Assembly (NCBI GenBank): GCA_002690085.1
Contig: NZDM01000101.1
Coordinates: forward strand, 1 to 12,779
Length of the DNA stretch: 12,779 nucleotides
Source: Flavobacteriaceae bacterium
GTDB lineage: Bacteria; Bacteroidota; Bacteroidia; Flavobacteriales; Flavobacteriaceae
Direction: 5' to 3'
Made by a program: the position numbers and the translations under genes. This document shows, one piece after another, positions 1 through 7,920 of the stretch. The stretch's first letter is position 1. The number at the start of each line of letters is the position of its first letter. A model generated the notes under the pieces. That model made no database searches, was not told the origin of the DNA, and saw nothing but the letters and a program-made list of their open reading frames with translations.

Positions 1-674
1 ACACTATCTGTCCTGCGAAAGAATCGCCGTGTTCCCTTCTTATCACAATGAAACATCGCCAAGGCCCAATAATAACATGAGCTATGTCCTGCTCGAAATG
101 CAGTGATAAACATCAGCAAGTTTTCATACTCATAACCCCAACAATTCCCATCTTCATCTTTCAATATCTCTTGACATTCTTGATGCACTTCTACAGGAGT
201 ATATAGAAACTCCTCCCAGCCTAATCCTGGTACTTTAACTACCTTATGTACTCCTGCACCTCTCCACCAGTAGGAATATATATCACTATTTAGTCTCAGC
301 ATCCTAGCACCTAGCATAGTCTTACATACCTTAACTAGCAATTTGAAGTTATCTCGCCCTCCCTCATCAAACTCTTTTATCCACTCCATACACTTCATGT
401 ACTTACCTACTTCAGCAAACAGCATCTCCTCGTCCATCATTATAATTAGTCTATTCAGCATGTTACTAATTATACCTTTCGCCGCCTTACGCTCTTTATC
501 TGTCGTAGCCAAAGCCTTAAACAGATATATTTCACCCAAGCACCACAGCATCTTTTCTTCCTCTCTTCTTCTCAAATACTTTTGCAGTGCACTCTTCAAA
601 ATATCAAGCTTATAACCTGCGAAGCTAATGCTACTAAAACAGGTTCGCCATTTCATTTCTCCATTTTTATTCAT
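1..674 (-). CDS. Unrecognised giant-virus protein, C-terminus cut by the window edge
   Basis: The frame is open from an ATG at 674 for 224 codons and runs off the left edge, so the C-terminus is missing. An in-frame TAA lies just upstream of the ATG, which supports this start; a second Met is residue 7. The protein is soluble-looking, with no signal peptide or membrane segment. Residues about 20-45 read GYKLDILKSALQKYLRRRE followed by a helical, charged stretch. This resembles the 'SALQKxxRRG' helical module I remember from uncharacterised giant-virus proteins (inference, not searched). The later part is rich in Trp, Tyr and Cys (for example SYWWRGAG and SCYYWALAMF). An AAAATTGA octamer sits 67 nt upstream, which suggests early expression. 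A strong hairpin lies between that octamer and the ATG. Function is unknown. I am confident it is coding because the long frame is uninterrupted and the promoter is well placed. Confidence 0.8.
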   Translation of the reverse strand, partial: MNKNGEMKWRTCFSSISFAGYKLDILKSALQKYLRRREEEKMLWCLGEIYLFKALATTDKERKAAKGIISNMLNRLIIMMDEEMLFAEVGKYMKCMEWIKEFDEGGRDNFKLLVKVCKTMLGARMLRLNSDIYSYWWRGAGVHKVVKVPGLGWEEFLYTPVEVHQECQEILKDEDGNCWGYEYENLLMFITAFRAGHSSCYYWALAMFHCDKKGTRRFFRRTDS

Positions 675-686
675 AGTCTTAAGTTG

Positions 687-723
687 TACTTATTTTATTA
701 CCAAGTTGTTAATAAAATAAGTA
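687..723 (-). terminator. Perfect 14-bp hairpin, probable mRNA 3' end signal of the cathepsin gene
   Basis: The arms TACTTATTTTATTA (687-700) and TAATAAAATAAGTA (710-723) are perfectly complementary, with a 9-nt loop. The hairpin starts 77 nt beyond the stop of the cathepsin-like gene in its direction of transcription. Mimivirus transcripts are known to end at such palindromes, so this is the likely 3' end of that mRNA. It also falls between the early promoter and the ATG of the next gene, an awkward position discussed in the findings. Confidence 0.65.
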
Positions 724-741
724 AAAATGCATTATTCTAGT

Positions 742-749
742 TCAATTTT
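742..749 (-). promoter_or_regulatory. Mimivirus-type early promoter motif AAAATTGA
   Basis: Exact AAAATTGA on the minus strand, 67 nt ahead of the ATG at 674. In Mimivirus this octamer marks early genes and usually lies about 50-110 nt upstream of the start. The match and spacing are seen directly; early timing is inferred. Confidence 0.7.
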
Positions 750-799
750 TATTTTTAAAATAACACAGGACTATTGAAATATTTATTTTTACATCCAAT

Positions 800-1837
800 T
801 TATAGCATGACAAATCGACGAGTGTTTGGCTCTGCAAGAGGACGACTGGCTTGCATAGCAATACCACAAACTCCGGCATCATTAGAACTATCAGAACGGA
901 GAATCTTAACATATCCGTTCTCCCCCCAACTATCTCCCCAAGAGTTCTTTACTAGCCAATATGGCTTACCATCCTCAGTACCATAACCAACGATAAGCAC
1001 TCCATGATCAAGATTAGTACCGCAACTAGAGCTATCAATAACACCACCACTGTAAAGTTGAAAAATGCGGGTATCAGCTTCAATAGCAACAGATACTGGA
1101 CCTTCAGAAACCGCTTGAAGCAATAGCTGCTGATCATTCGCTGGTATATCTTCACATCCTTTCATGAAAACTACAGGTACGCAATTATCACAAGAGCCAC
1201 GCTTAGCCTCATATGGATCAGATTCCTCGGTACACATGCCATTATCAATGGCATACTTGAAAGCATTATCCATAAGACCTCCGTTACATGCAAGATTTCC
1301 ATACTTGATTGAGCAATCAACTAGTTGCTGTTCAGATAGACTAACCAAATCACCTGTTGCAATAGACCAGACACCTTCCATAGCGCCAGTAGCTGAAAAA
1401 CTCCAGCAACTACCACACTGTCCTTGATTCTTTACAGGCGTTACAGCTTTATGATCCCGCCAATCAAAGCTATCAACAGGCGAAGCATCGATTCCGGTAT
1501 ACTCTTTACAAGAGCTAGATCCACGGAAATAACGAGCTGGTTCAGCACCAGAAAAGCATCCATGACTAGTAGCACAGCGAAACTCCTGTGGTGTCATATC
1601 CGCGAACTGGTTTATGCCCATGCGCCAAGAACCAGTGTGATCCTTAATTACCTGCATGTTTGTTGTGAAAATATGAAAACGTTCAACCAGCTCCTCGCCT
1701 TCATATGTTCGGTTATGTTGTTTGACAAAACCTACAAAGTCGTTCCAATGTTCTCCATTAGGAGTAAAGCACGATGCCGTGCTTGCTGCTAGTGCAAAGA
1801 TAAGTGCTACGATTCCTGCTCTCATTGTTATAACCAT
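800..1837 (-). CDS. Cathepsin L-like cysteine protease (papain family C1A), secreted proenzyme
   Basis: A 345-residue preproenzyme. Residues 1-23 form a hydrophobic signal peptide (Met5 is an alternative start). The I29 inhibitor prodomain covers about 30-85 and shows an ERFNIN-type pattern, E49-R53-F57-N60-I64, with the last Asn replaced by His67, then GINQFAD (74-80). The mature domain starts near 122. The catalytic set is complete: oxyanion Gln138, nucleophile Cys144 in GQCGSCWSF, His278 in LDHGVLIVGYG and Asn298 in KNSWG. The cysteines typical of papain disulfides are present, including CNGG at 184-187. Length is normal for a cathepsin L proenzyme. The protein should enter the secretory pathway and act in an acidic compartment or outside the cell. 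That makes a role in host digestion or lysis more likely than virion maturation, though this is inferred. No exact AAAATTGA precedes it; a weak TGAATTGA at 1858-1865 is probably too close to the ATG. Acquisition from a eukaryotic host is likely. Confidence 0.95.
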   Translation of the reverse strand: MVITMRAGIVALIFALAASTASCFTPNGEHWNDFVGFVKQHNRTYEGEELVERFHIFTTNMQVIKDHTGSWRMGINQFADMTPQEFRCATSHGCFSGAEPARYFRGSSSCKEYTGIDASPVDSFDWRDHKAVTPVKNQGQCGSCWSFSATGAMEGVWSIATGDLVSLSEQQLVDCSIKYGNLACNGGLMDNAFKYAIDNGMCTEESDPYEAKRGSCDNCVPVVFMKGCEDIPANDQQLLLQAVSEGPVSVAIEADTRIFQLYSGGVIDSSSCGTNLDHGVLIVGYGTEDGKPYWLVKNSWGDSWGENGYVKILRSDSSNDAGVCGIAMQASRPLAEPNTRRFVML

Positions 1838-1877
1838 TATATTATTATTGGTTTATATCAATTCACTAATATTTTTA

Positions 1878-2825
1878 CTAAGTAATTGCAATGTTTATAC
1901 TGCATACATCCTCTATACTTTTAAGGATTCTATCGCCATTATTTCCAGATATATCGCCCATTGCGACATTTACAATTTCAGCATATTCGGCTCCCTTTTT
2001 ATCACTATTTTCCCAATCAGGATTATTTTCCACAAAAACTGGTCCACTCTTTTTGGCTATACTAGATTTAACATTTTCTACTATTTTCTCTCCCGATTTA
2101 TTTTCCCAACCCTCTTCTTTATCTTTTACATACCACTTCTTTTCATGATTATGCATAGGACGTTCTGTTAATGCTAAACCACTCAAGTTTTGTTCAATAA
2201 TATTAGTGATCGCCTTAGGTTCATTATTTTTCATTGAAGAGAGATCATTCATAGTTATTCTAAGTTTTTCTGCAAAGTCTTGAATTGATAAGGCATTAGC
2301 ACATTTATCATTGAGGAAAAGATTAATGTTGAAATTATTATTGAAACTATTGCTATTATTACCACCAATTGTAGTAGTATTTCCAGAACTAGATGATATT
2401 ATATTTGTAAAATTATCAAAAGCCTCTTTAGTTCCAAATGAAATATACGGAGTTGATTCTCCATGTGCATCACTGCTATTAATTACTTTCTCTTGAGAGA
2501 TATCATTATTTTCAATAACTTTTTCATCTATTGATGGTTTCCATGTACATTTTGCCTTATGACGATAATAGCTGCTATGATGTTTATATGTCTTGCCACA
2601 TTCACAACAATATAAGTCACATCCTGTTTTAGGCTCGTTCTGACTCGTTTTTTGCCCTAAATCTGTAGCATTGTGTAGCATTTCTGTAGCATTGTGTTTC
2701 TTCGTCTTAAGGTGTCTTTTCCAATTTCCTATTTTACACGTTGTATAGTCACATTTTTTACAATAAAAAATAGCTGGCTCGTTCTGGCTCGTTTCAGCTC
2801 CTAAATCTGTAGCATTATGTAGCAT
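1878..2825 (-). CDS. C2H2 zinc-finger protein of a giant-virus-specific family
   Basis: A 315-residue protein. Finger 1 is C22-x2-C25-x12-H38-x5-H44. Finger 2 is a C2HC variant, C73-x2-C76-x12-H89-x3-C93. Each finger is preceded by a nearly identical 17-residue block (residues 1-17 and 49-65), described as a separate repeat. After an Asn/Ser-rich linker (about 140-168), residues 166-250 contain NINLFLNDKC...RPMHNHEKKWYVKD. This matches the uncharacterised domain (FLN-x2-C, then RPxH and a W/YxKD strand) that I recall behind N-terminal zinc fingers in many Mimiviridae and Marseilleviridae paralogues. A nucleic-acid-binding or regulatory role is plausible but unproven. The ATG at 2825 follows an in-frame TAG. 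Met49 would give a shorter product with only finger 2. The nearest early-like motif, AGAATTGA at 2977-2984, is 151 nt away with one mismatch. The stop lies 40 nt before the cathepsin ATG. Confidence 0.88.
   Translation of the reverse strand: MLHNATDLGAETSQNEPAIFYCKKCDYTTCKIGNWKRHLKTKKHNATEMLHNATDLGQKTSQNEPKTGCDLYCCECGKTYKHHSSYYRHKAKCTWKPSIDEKVIENNDISQEKVINSSDAHGESTPYISFGTKEAFDNFTNIISSSSGNTTTIGGNNSNSFNNNFNINLFLNDKCANALSIQDFAEKLRITMNDLSSMKNNEPKAITNIIEQNLSGLALTERPMHNHEKKWYVKDKEEGWENKSGEKIVENVKSSIAKKSGPVFVENNPDWENSDKKGAEYAEIVNVAMGDISGNNGDRILKSIEDVCSINIAIT
2631..2825 (-). repeat. Intragenic duplication before each zinc finger (copies 2775-2825 and 2631-2681)
   Basis: Two 51-nt copies encode MLHNATDLG-xx-TSQNEP and differ in only a few bases. 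Each sits immediately ahead of a zinc finger, so block plus finger forms a tandem unit of 144 nt. The 9-mer TGTAGCATT occurs five times on the plus strand within it (2664, 2674, 2685, 2808, 2818). This is seen directly. It suggests growth of the gene by unit duplication. Confidence 0.85.
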
Positions 2826-3130
2826 TATAGGCTACATAGAAAAGGAGCTGAATCTTTAAACGTAAATCTGTTTAGTGCCTTTTTTTCAGTCCTACATAAC
2901 TATCCTACATAATTTTTAAAATTGGTTTCTTTTATCCTCTAGGGCGTCTAAATAAATTACGATTTTGACCATGTTTTCAATTCTCAAAAATATTTGGGGT
3001 ATTCTGGGTAGATTCTATGAAATATCTGTGGGTCTTTGAAAAATGTTAAAAAAGTTAAAAATCTTTAGTACCTACATTTTTACTTTAATTAAGAAAAGAT
3101 GTACGTAAAACACCTACATCCATGCTTATA
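2826..3130. other. 305-nt intergenic region with repeated CCTACAT motifs, no convincing gene
   Basis: No open frame of useful length is seen on either strand. CCTACAT occurs four times on the plus strand (2891-2897, 2904-2910, 3071-3077, 3113-3119). AGAATTGA on the minus strand at 2977-2984 is one base off the early promoter octamer but far from the zinc-finger ATG. On the minus strand, around 2950-3030, short frames read like broken coding sequence (for example KDPQIFHRIYPEYPKYF then stop). This may be a relic of an older gene end, but that is weak. The region should hold the zinc-finger promoter and the 3' end of the Cys-rich gene. Confidence 0.5.
3069..3120 (-). terminator. Possible 3' stem-loops downstream of the Cys-rich gene
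   Basis: TACCTACAT (3069-3077) can pair with ATGTACGTA (3099-3107) with one mismatch. Alternatively GATGTA (3098-3103) pairs with TACATC (3115-3120). The two folds exclude each other. They start 10 nt beyond the stop of the gene at 3131-3379. Both are much weaker than the hairpin at 687-723, so a 3' end role is only a suggestion. Confidence 0.3.
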
Positions 3131-3379
3131 TTATGGATCACGATTATCTTCTTCCCAATCACTATCAGATGAATAGTAATCTTCGAACTTATCTAGAATC
3201 TTATTTACACAAGGCATGCAATAGTAGATTCGAATATGTGGTGTTAGGTCAAAGTACTGACGACAACTATCATGATTACATATAGTACATGCACATTTAT
3301 CGCAGATTAATACTTGTGTTAATCTACCACAAACCTCGCATGGTTCTTGATTTAGTAAAGGATTTTGCATAGATGACAT
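3131..3379 (-). CDS. Small Cys-rich, probable zinc-binding protein with acidic tail
   Basis: An 82-residue protein with nine Cys and two candidate His ligands. The pairs are C14-x2-C17, C26-x2-C29, then C31, C34, H36, C39, and finally C54-x2-C57. Two leading CxxC pairs, a central Cys/His cluster and a closing CxxC resemble a cross-brace fold of the PHD/FYVE/RING type. The spacing fits none of these cleanly enough to choose. Residues 65-82 are Ser/Asp/Glu-rich (YYSSDSDWEEDNRDP). There is no signal or membrane segment. The ATG at 3379 is preceded by TAA in a TAAATG context; Met4 is an alternative. The start lies 66 nt from the divergent large structural gene, so both promoters share that gap, and no AAAATTGA is present in it. 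Likely partners are protein or nucleic acid; actual function is unknown. Confidence 0.75.
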   Translation of the reverse strand: MSSMQNPLLNQEPCEVCGRLTQVLICDKCACTICNHDSCRQYFDLTPHIRIYYCMPCVNKILDKFEDYYSSDSDWEEDNRDP

Positions 3380-3445
3380 TTAGATTATGATTTATAATAA
3401 AAATTATAAATATACATTTCATTTTTATAATAAGGTTAGTATATA
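3380..3445. promoter_or_regulatory. Divergent promoter gap, very AT-rich, without the early octamer
   Basis: 66 nt of nearly pure A/T separate the Cys-rich gene from the large structural gene. No AAAATTGA occurs on either strand. Mimivirus late promoters are loosely defined AT-rich sequences, so late expression of the structural gene from here is the simplest reading. This is inference from absence. Confidence 0.45.
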
Positions 3446-6400
3446 ATGACGATTAAGGATTTTACAAATAATGTGGATTTAGGTCTAGATCAGGCTATTA
3501 CATTTTTATTTTCACTATTTACTCATGATCCTTTTCATGATATGTATTTCAGTCATGGTACAGGAAAATTACGAGCACTACAATTTTGGTGGGCTCGAAA
3601 TGGTAAAATGCCTGATTCTCCCTCTGCAGGCTTATTCCATCCAAAACCAAAAAAAGGAGGTAAAGCTCTCCGCGGTGGTAATCCAGAAGACGAATATGAT
3701 GAAGAAGAGGCTGGAGCTGCAGATATATTGCTCGCTTTGAAAATGGGAGTAGTAACAATACCAACTATGGCAGATAAAATATTTTTAAATATTGATGGAA
3801 GAGCAATTGCGAGTATGTGTGCTACTGATGTTCAATATTGTATATATATTGATATAGAACAGGCATTGCAATGGAAAGTGACACCAACTATGGCAATGTT
3901 TACACCTGGCTGGGTAGTGATTGATGAGGAAATATTGTCTCCATTTGATTTGCAAGAGTTAGAACCACAGAGTGTCCCTGGTCTCGAACAAGGGCTTTTG
4001 GCGTTTAGAGTAATAAATGGAGATAATGTTGGTTTACAAATGAATATTACAAGAAATGAACAAGGTGTTACAAGCATCACGGTTGTTCCTCCTCCTCTTG
4101 AAACAGGGGAACAACCCGAGACGGTTAGGTTAAATCAATTATCAGGTTTTGCAGAATGTATTAATCCAGATCTAACATATCAAATAAAACAAGTATTTGA
4201 TAATGAAAATAAGATTTACCAAGCTAATAATGAAGATGACGAGCCATTTGAGGAGTATGTAATCGATAACAGATTAAGGCAAGCTCAAAATAATCCTGGC
4301 ACACCTATGGAAGATTCAGCATATACAGGTAAACAGCTATATGACGCATTTAATTCGACATTTTATTATTTATGTGTACATACAGGTTTATTAAATATTC
4401 CAGTTATTTTAACTGGTATAACAGGACAACAAGACAAGCTTGCCTATCTTTATAATGAATTGCTTAAAACACCAATTATTTTAGAACTAAAAGCACCAGC
4501 GATTGGAATAGATTATAATGCAACTGTAATTGAAATCCAAGGTTTAGTTGAAAATATAGCAAAAGGTACTAATATTCAGCCTAGAGCAAATAATCAACAA
4601 CCATTAGTTGTATTGAGGGATCAACCATATCCAATTATCAATTTTCTTGCTAATATTAATACAAACTTTTATCCTAGTATTACGACAGCAGATGAAGCAT
4701 TTTTAATTACCCTATCAAAAATGTGTATTATTTATGAACTGCAATTTACTGACAAAAATTATTGTCAACGAAAAAGGGGCGAGATTGTTGGTTTTAGAAA
4801 CAATGCTGTTTCTACTATTGCAGGCTTCAATGAATCTTTGTTTGATCAATTTTTACTAGTATTAGCAGATGACGTATTGTTTAAACAGCTTGAAATTGAT
4901 ATAATTGATGAAGAAGATGATGACAGTGATTCGGACTATGATCCAGACGAGGAAGAGGAAGGTGATTATGGTGATGATGAATATGAATATGAATATAATG
5001 ATGAAGGTCAAACTAATCTAGCAGAATATATCAGTGGGCTCGGAGGACAACCTGCGGATGAAGGCCAGTGGCAACTATGGGCGAATGAGGTGCTAAAGGC
5101 GATGCGTTCAGTTCCTCCCCAAACATTGTATAATTATCTGTTGCAAATAAACGAAGAAGATCGGGCAACTTTATTTAAATTATTATCACCTGAGGAACAA
5201 CAAATACAAAATCAATTAGATGCACGGAATACACAACAACAGGCGTTGCAACAACAAATGTTGACAGACGAAGATCTCATGAAAGTAGAACAAGTTTTTA
5301 ATCAAGCGTATCAGAACAACCAACCTCAAGAGGCACTTAATGTATTAAGAACGCTACTTCCTATTCAAATAGTTCAATTAAGAAAATTATATCGCACGAG
5401 AGGAGCTTTAAACATTTTAGATCAAGCTGTGAATGAACTTCCCGAAGATGTTAAGGAAAGTGTGACTAATTTAACGGATCCCAGAGAACTGAGTGGAGGA
5501 GCCGTAAATCCAGTTAATACTTTGTATGAAAGCACAGAAATAGGTGCCGTAACAGTCACTCTTGCAAATGCGTTTCTAGGCTTAAGAGCAGAGGCAGATC
5601 CGAGAAAGGTAAGAGGTAGCGAACGCACCAATCCTGATATTGAAAAAGGGATGAATGACAATTTTGCACCTCTTATGAAAGGAGCCCTAGGTACATATAT
5701 AATGAATCATGTTCAAAGAAGCAATTATACAAGTGTAGTTCAATTAAAAAGTTTGAAAGAACAAGGAACCTCGTATTTAAACTTGTTTCCGCCGCCACCG
5801 AACCCTAGCATATTACCAGGTTATAGAGACAATGATAAAACAAAGGAACAAATACGGAAAATAAAAAGAAACTTGTTAAGATTTGATTCTGAAGGATTCA
5901 CTACATTAACACAAGCTTTGGCAGGATTCGCGGCGGGCCAGGGCCAGGTTACTCCAAATCAGTTATTGACCCAGACAATTTTAAATGAAGAATATATTGC
6001 ATATCCATTAACATATTCAGCCAAGCAACCACAAATCTATAAATTGTTGCAAGATATATTTGATAATATATCTACGATGATGAGTTTCCTAGCTATGGTT
6101 ATAAACTTAACTTTTAATACCAATACAGCTCCAGCGAACCCAATGTTTTACGATTATTATTTTTCTAAAGACGGTGATTTTAATGGATATCTGGCAATCA
6201 TTCTAGAATATTTTAGAATGGCTGATCCGCTATTTCAATTTATTACACAATTAATGGGGAAGAAATTACCTTTTAGTGCATTAGGCAGATTAAATAATGG
6301 ATATGTATTGGGAACAGTGGCTGCTATCATGACTCATTGTCTGGAGAATGCTCCCAATACTGGTAAAGCAAAAATGTTATTTACTGAAGAAAAACGTATG

Positions 6401-7876
6401 ATTGAAAATCTGTTAACAAAGGGTGCCTCAGGAAAATATGACAAATTATTGAACAATCAAGCACCTCCAAACGATACAAAACTTGTTACAAGTATTATAA
6501 ACCAAACTGACTTCTATACTCGTCAAGGTAATGCTCTACTTATAGACAAGTGGCCGGCAGCTGCGGGCCCAGGAGTAAAAAATAGTTTATTTAATGATAT
6601 GAAGGCCATGGGTTGGGGAGGCGTTGTAAATACCATGGATCCGGCTGATATTGATACATATGGAAGATTTTTTGTAAATAATGCTGTATCGATGTCTGTT
6701 GATAGATTAGATGTATCTCAAAAACATTATTGTCCTACAGCATCAATAATTGATGCTATGACAACGATTTGTCCAAATCTAACTAAGTCTCTGGAAAGTG
6801 GAGTAGAATGGGGTATTATGGATTTTATGGTTCAATGTCCTTTACCAAAAGGCCCACAGGCATATAGTGAAAATAATTTATTTACTTATCGTTTAAGAGT
6901 TGAACCTTCAGCAAACGGCTTTAAAAATGATAAAAATGTACCTACTAAGGTTAATATTTCAGCATATTTTCAAATGAATGTATTTCAACAGGACCCTCGC
7001 TTACCAGCAAGAAAGGTAATGTTAATCAATGTGCGCAAAGGTGATATTCCTCCAGCCGATGGATGGCCCGCTGGATTTCATGATGGATTTGAAGTTAATC
7101 TCAACACTAATGATTCTGGTCCTTTATCTGCAAGGGCCTCTGTTGAAAATCTACAATATTTCGTAGATGCTCTTCCATTTGTAGTAGGTTTAACTGATAC
7201 CTATGAAAATCTAATTAGAACGCTACACCAAGCAAACGGAGGCGAACAGATTTGTACGTTCACAGGTCAAAACTTTACAACACCCACAGGAGCCACTGGG
7301 ACGGTAAATGCTAAGTTTAGAGAGTTTTTTCAAGATGGACCCTATACAGTTGATATGCTTAGAAGAGGTATTATTGAACACTCATTTAGAAAGTCATTGG
7401 GTGATTATTTACAAGAAATGACAACTATTGTTGCAAATGGCGGTTACATTAAAGGTAATTTTAGAGGTCAGGTCATTGAAGGCCCACAATATTCCAGAGA
7501 TGCGAGGATTAGACCACCAAATAATGGTCGCCTAGGGTTACATAATGATAGGCCTGCAGCAGCAAGATCTATTTTATTAACATTATTCGCAAGGGGTGAT
7601 ATTAATCCAAATACAATGAGTGGATTAGTTGTAACAGACAAAGAAAATAGACTTAATTATGTAATAGCTGGTCGTGGTGTGACTGATCAGGATTATCAAA
7701 GATCGCAAACGGGACAGGGGGGTGGTAAAAAACAAAAGAAAACTAGAAGAAAGAAGAAGCAACAGAAAAAGAAAAAGAAAACAAAACGGAATGTTAAAAA
7801 GAAGGCTGTACGTAAATCAAAGAAGCATGCTAATAAAGTTAAAAAACGCAAAAGAAGAACCATTAAAAAAAGATAA
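3446..7876 (+). CDS. Very large probable virion (core or structural) protein with basic C-terminal tail
   Basis: A 1476-residue protein, by far the largest in the window. There is no signal peptide and no clear membrane segment. The N-terminal region contains FWWARNGKMPDSPSAGLFHP, then KKGGKALRGGN near 69-79. An acidic belt of Asp/Glu/Tyr lies at about 485-521, and a Gln-rich stretch at about 582-612. The part before the tail (about 1292-1412) has FRKSLGDYLQEM, ANGGYI, NDRPAAARSILLTLFARG and NYVIAGRG. I recall similar wording in large uncharacterised proteins of mimivirus relatives. Residues 1428-1476 hold 33 Lys/Arg in 49, after Gly-Gly-Gly. Size, lack of enzyme motifs, a DNA-binding-like tail and no early promoter point to an abundant late core or nucleoid protein. 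A named homologue (such as a Mimivirus core protein) could not be assigned. GG-X sites raise the possibility of proteolytic maturation. Confidence 0.8.
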   Translation: MTIKDFTNNVDLGLDQAITFLFSLFTHDPFHDMYFSHGTGKLRALQFWWARNGKMPDSPSAGLFHPKPKKGGKALRGGNPEDEYDEEEAGAADILLALKMGVVTIPTMADKIFLNIDGRAIASMCATDVQYCIYIDIEQALQWKVTPTMAMFTPGWVVIDEEILSPFDLQELEPQSVPGLEQGLLAFRVINGDNVGLQMNITRNEQGVTSITVVPPPLETGEQPETVRLNQLSGFAECINPDLTYQIKQVFDNENKIYQANNEDDEPFEEYVIDNRLRQAQNNPGTPMEDSAYTGKQLYDAFNSTFYYLCVHTGLLNIPVILTGITGQQDKLAYLYNELLKTPIILELKAPAIGIDYNATVIEIQGLVENIAKGTNIQPRANNQQPLVVLRDQPYPIINFLANINTNFYPSITTADEAFLITLSKMCIIYELQFTDKNYCQRKRGEIVGFRNNAVSTIAGFNESLFDQFLLVLADDVLFKQLEIDIIDEEDDDSDSDYDPDEEEEGDYGDDEYEYEYNDEGQTNLAEYISGLGGQPADEGQWQLWANEVLKAMRSVPPQTLYNYLLQINEEDRATLFKLLSPEEQQIQNQLDARNTQQQALQQQMLTDEDLMKVEQVFNQAYQNNQPQEALNVLRTLLPIQIVQLRKLYRTRGALNILDQAVNELPEDVKESVTNLTDPRELSGGAVNPVNTLYESTEIGAVTVTLANAFLGLRAEADPRKVRGSERTNPDIEKGMNDNFAPLMKGALGTYIMNHVQRSNYTSVVQLKSLKEQGTSYLNLFPPPPNPSILPGYRDNDKTKEQIRKIKRNLLRFDSEGFTTLTQALAGFAAGQGQVTPNQLLTQTILNEEYIAYPLTYSAKQPQIYKLLQDIFDNISTMMSFLAMVINLTFNTNTAPANPMFYDYYFSKDGDFNGYLAIILEYFRMADPLFQFITQLMGKKLPFSALGRLNNGYVLGTVAAIMTHCLENAPNTGKAKMLFTEEKRMIENLLTKGASGKYDKLLNNQAPPNDTKLVTSIINQTDFYTRQGNALLIDKWPAAAGPGVKNSLFNDMKAMGWGGVVNTMDPADIDTYGRFFVNNAVSMSVDRLDVSQKHYCPTASIIDAMTTICPNLTKSLESGVEWGIMDFMVQCPLPKGPQAYSENNLFTYRLRVEPSANGFKNDKNVPTKVNISAYFQMNVFQQDPRLPARKVMLINVRKGDIPPADGWPAGFHDGFEVNLNTNDSGPLSARASVENLQYFVDALPFVVGLTDTYENLIRTLHQANGGEQICTFTGQNFTTPTGATGTVNAKFREFFQDGPYTVDMLRRGIIEHSFRKSLGDYLQEMTTIVANGGYIKGNFRGQVIEGPQYSRDARIRPPNNGRLGLHNDRPAAARSILLTLFARGDINPNTMSGLVVTDKENRLNYVIAGRGVTDQDYQRSQTGQGGGKKQKKTRRKKKQQKKKKKTKRNVKKKAVRKSKKHANKVKKRKRRTIKKR

Positions 7877-7905
7877 ATCGATCGATTAATATTATTTTTA
7901 ATGAT
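7876..7905 (+). terminator. Palindrome and imperfect hairpin after the large structural gene
   Basis: AATCGATCGATT (7876-7887) is a perfect 12-nt palindrome beginning at the last base of the stop codon. ATCGATTA (7881-7888) can also pair with TAATGAT (7899-7905) if one G is bulged, with a T-rich loop. Its position fits a 3' end signal, but the stem is weak. The early promoter of the next gene begins 8 nt later. Confidence 0.35.
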
Positions 7906-7912
7906 TCAAGAA

Positions 7913-7920
7913 AAAATTGA
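7913..7920 (+). promoter_or_regulatory. Mimivirus-type early promoter motif AAAATTGA
   Basis: Exact AAAATTGA, 43 nt ahead of the RING-TM ATG at 7964, inside an A/T-rich gap. Match and spacing fit the known early element; early timing is inferred. Confidence 0.7.

Noticed and set aside
1722..2171. Plus-strand frame across the cathepsin/zinc-finger junction
   Set aside because: It is antisense to two well-supported genes and its product is a hydrophobic low-complexity chain.
7728..7876. Lys-rich tail of the structural protein as a frameshift artefact
   Set aside because: The frame stays open to a normal TAA, codons are mixed AAA/AAG/CGT/AGA, and a homogeneous basic tail is plausible for a DNA-associated protein.
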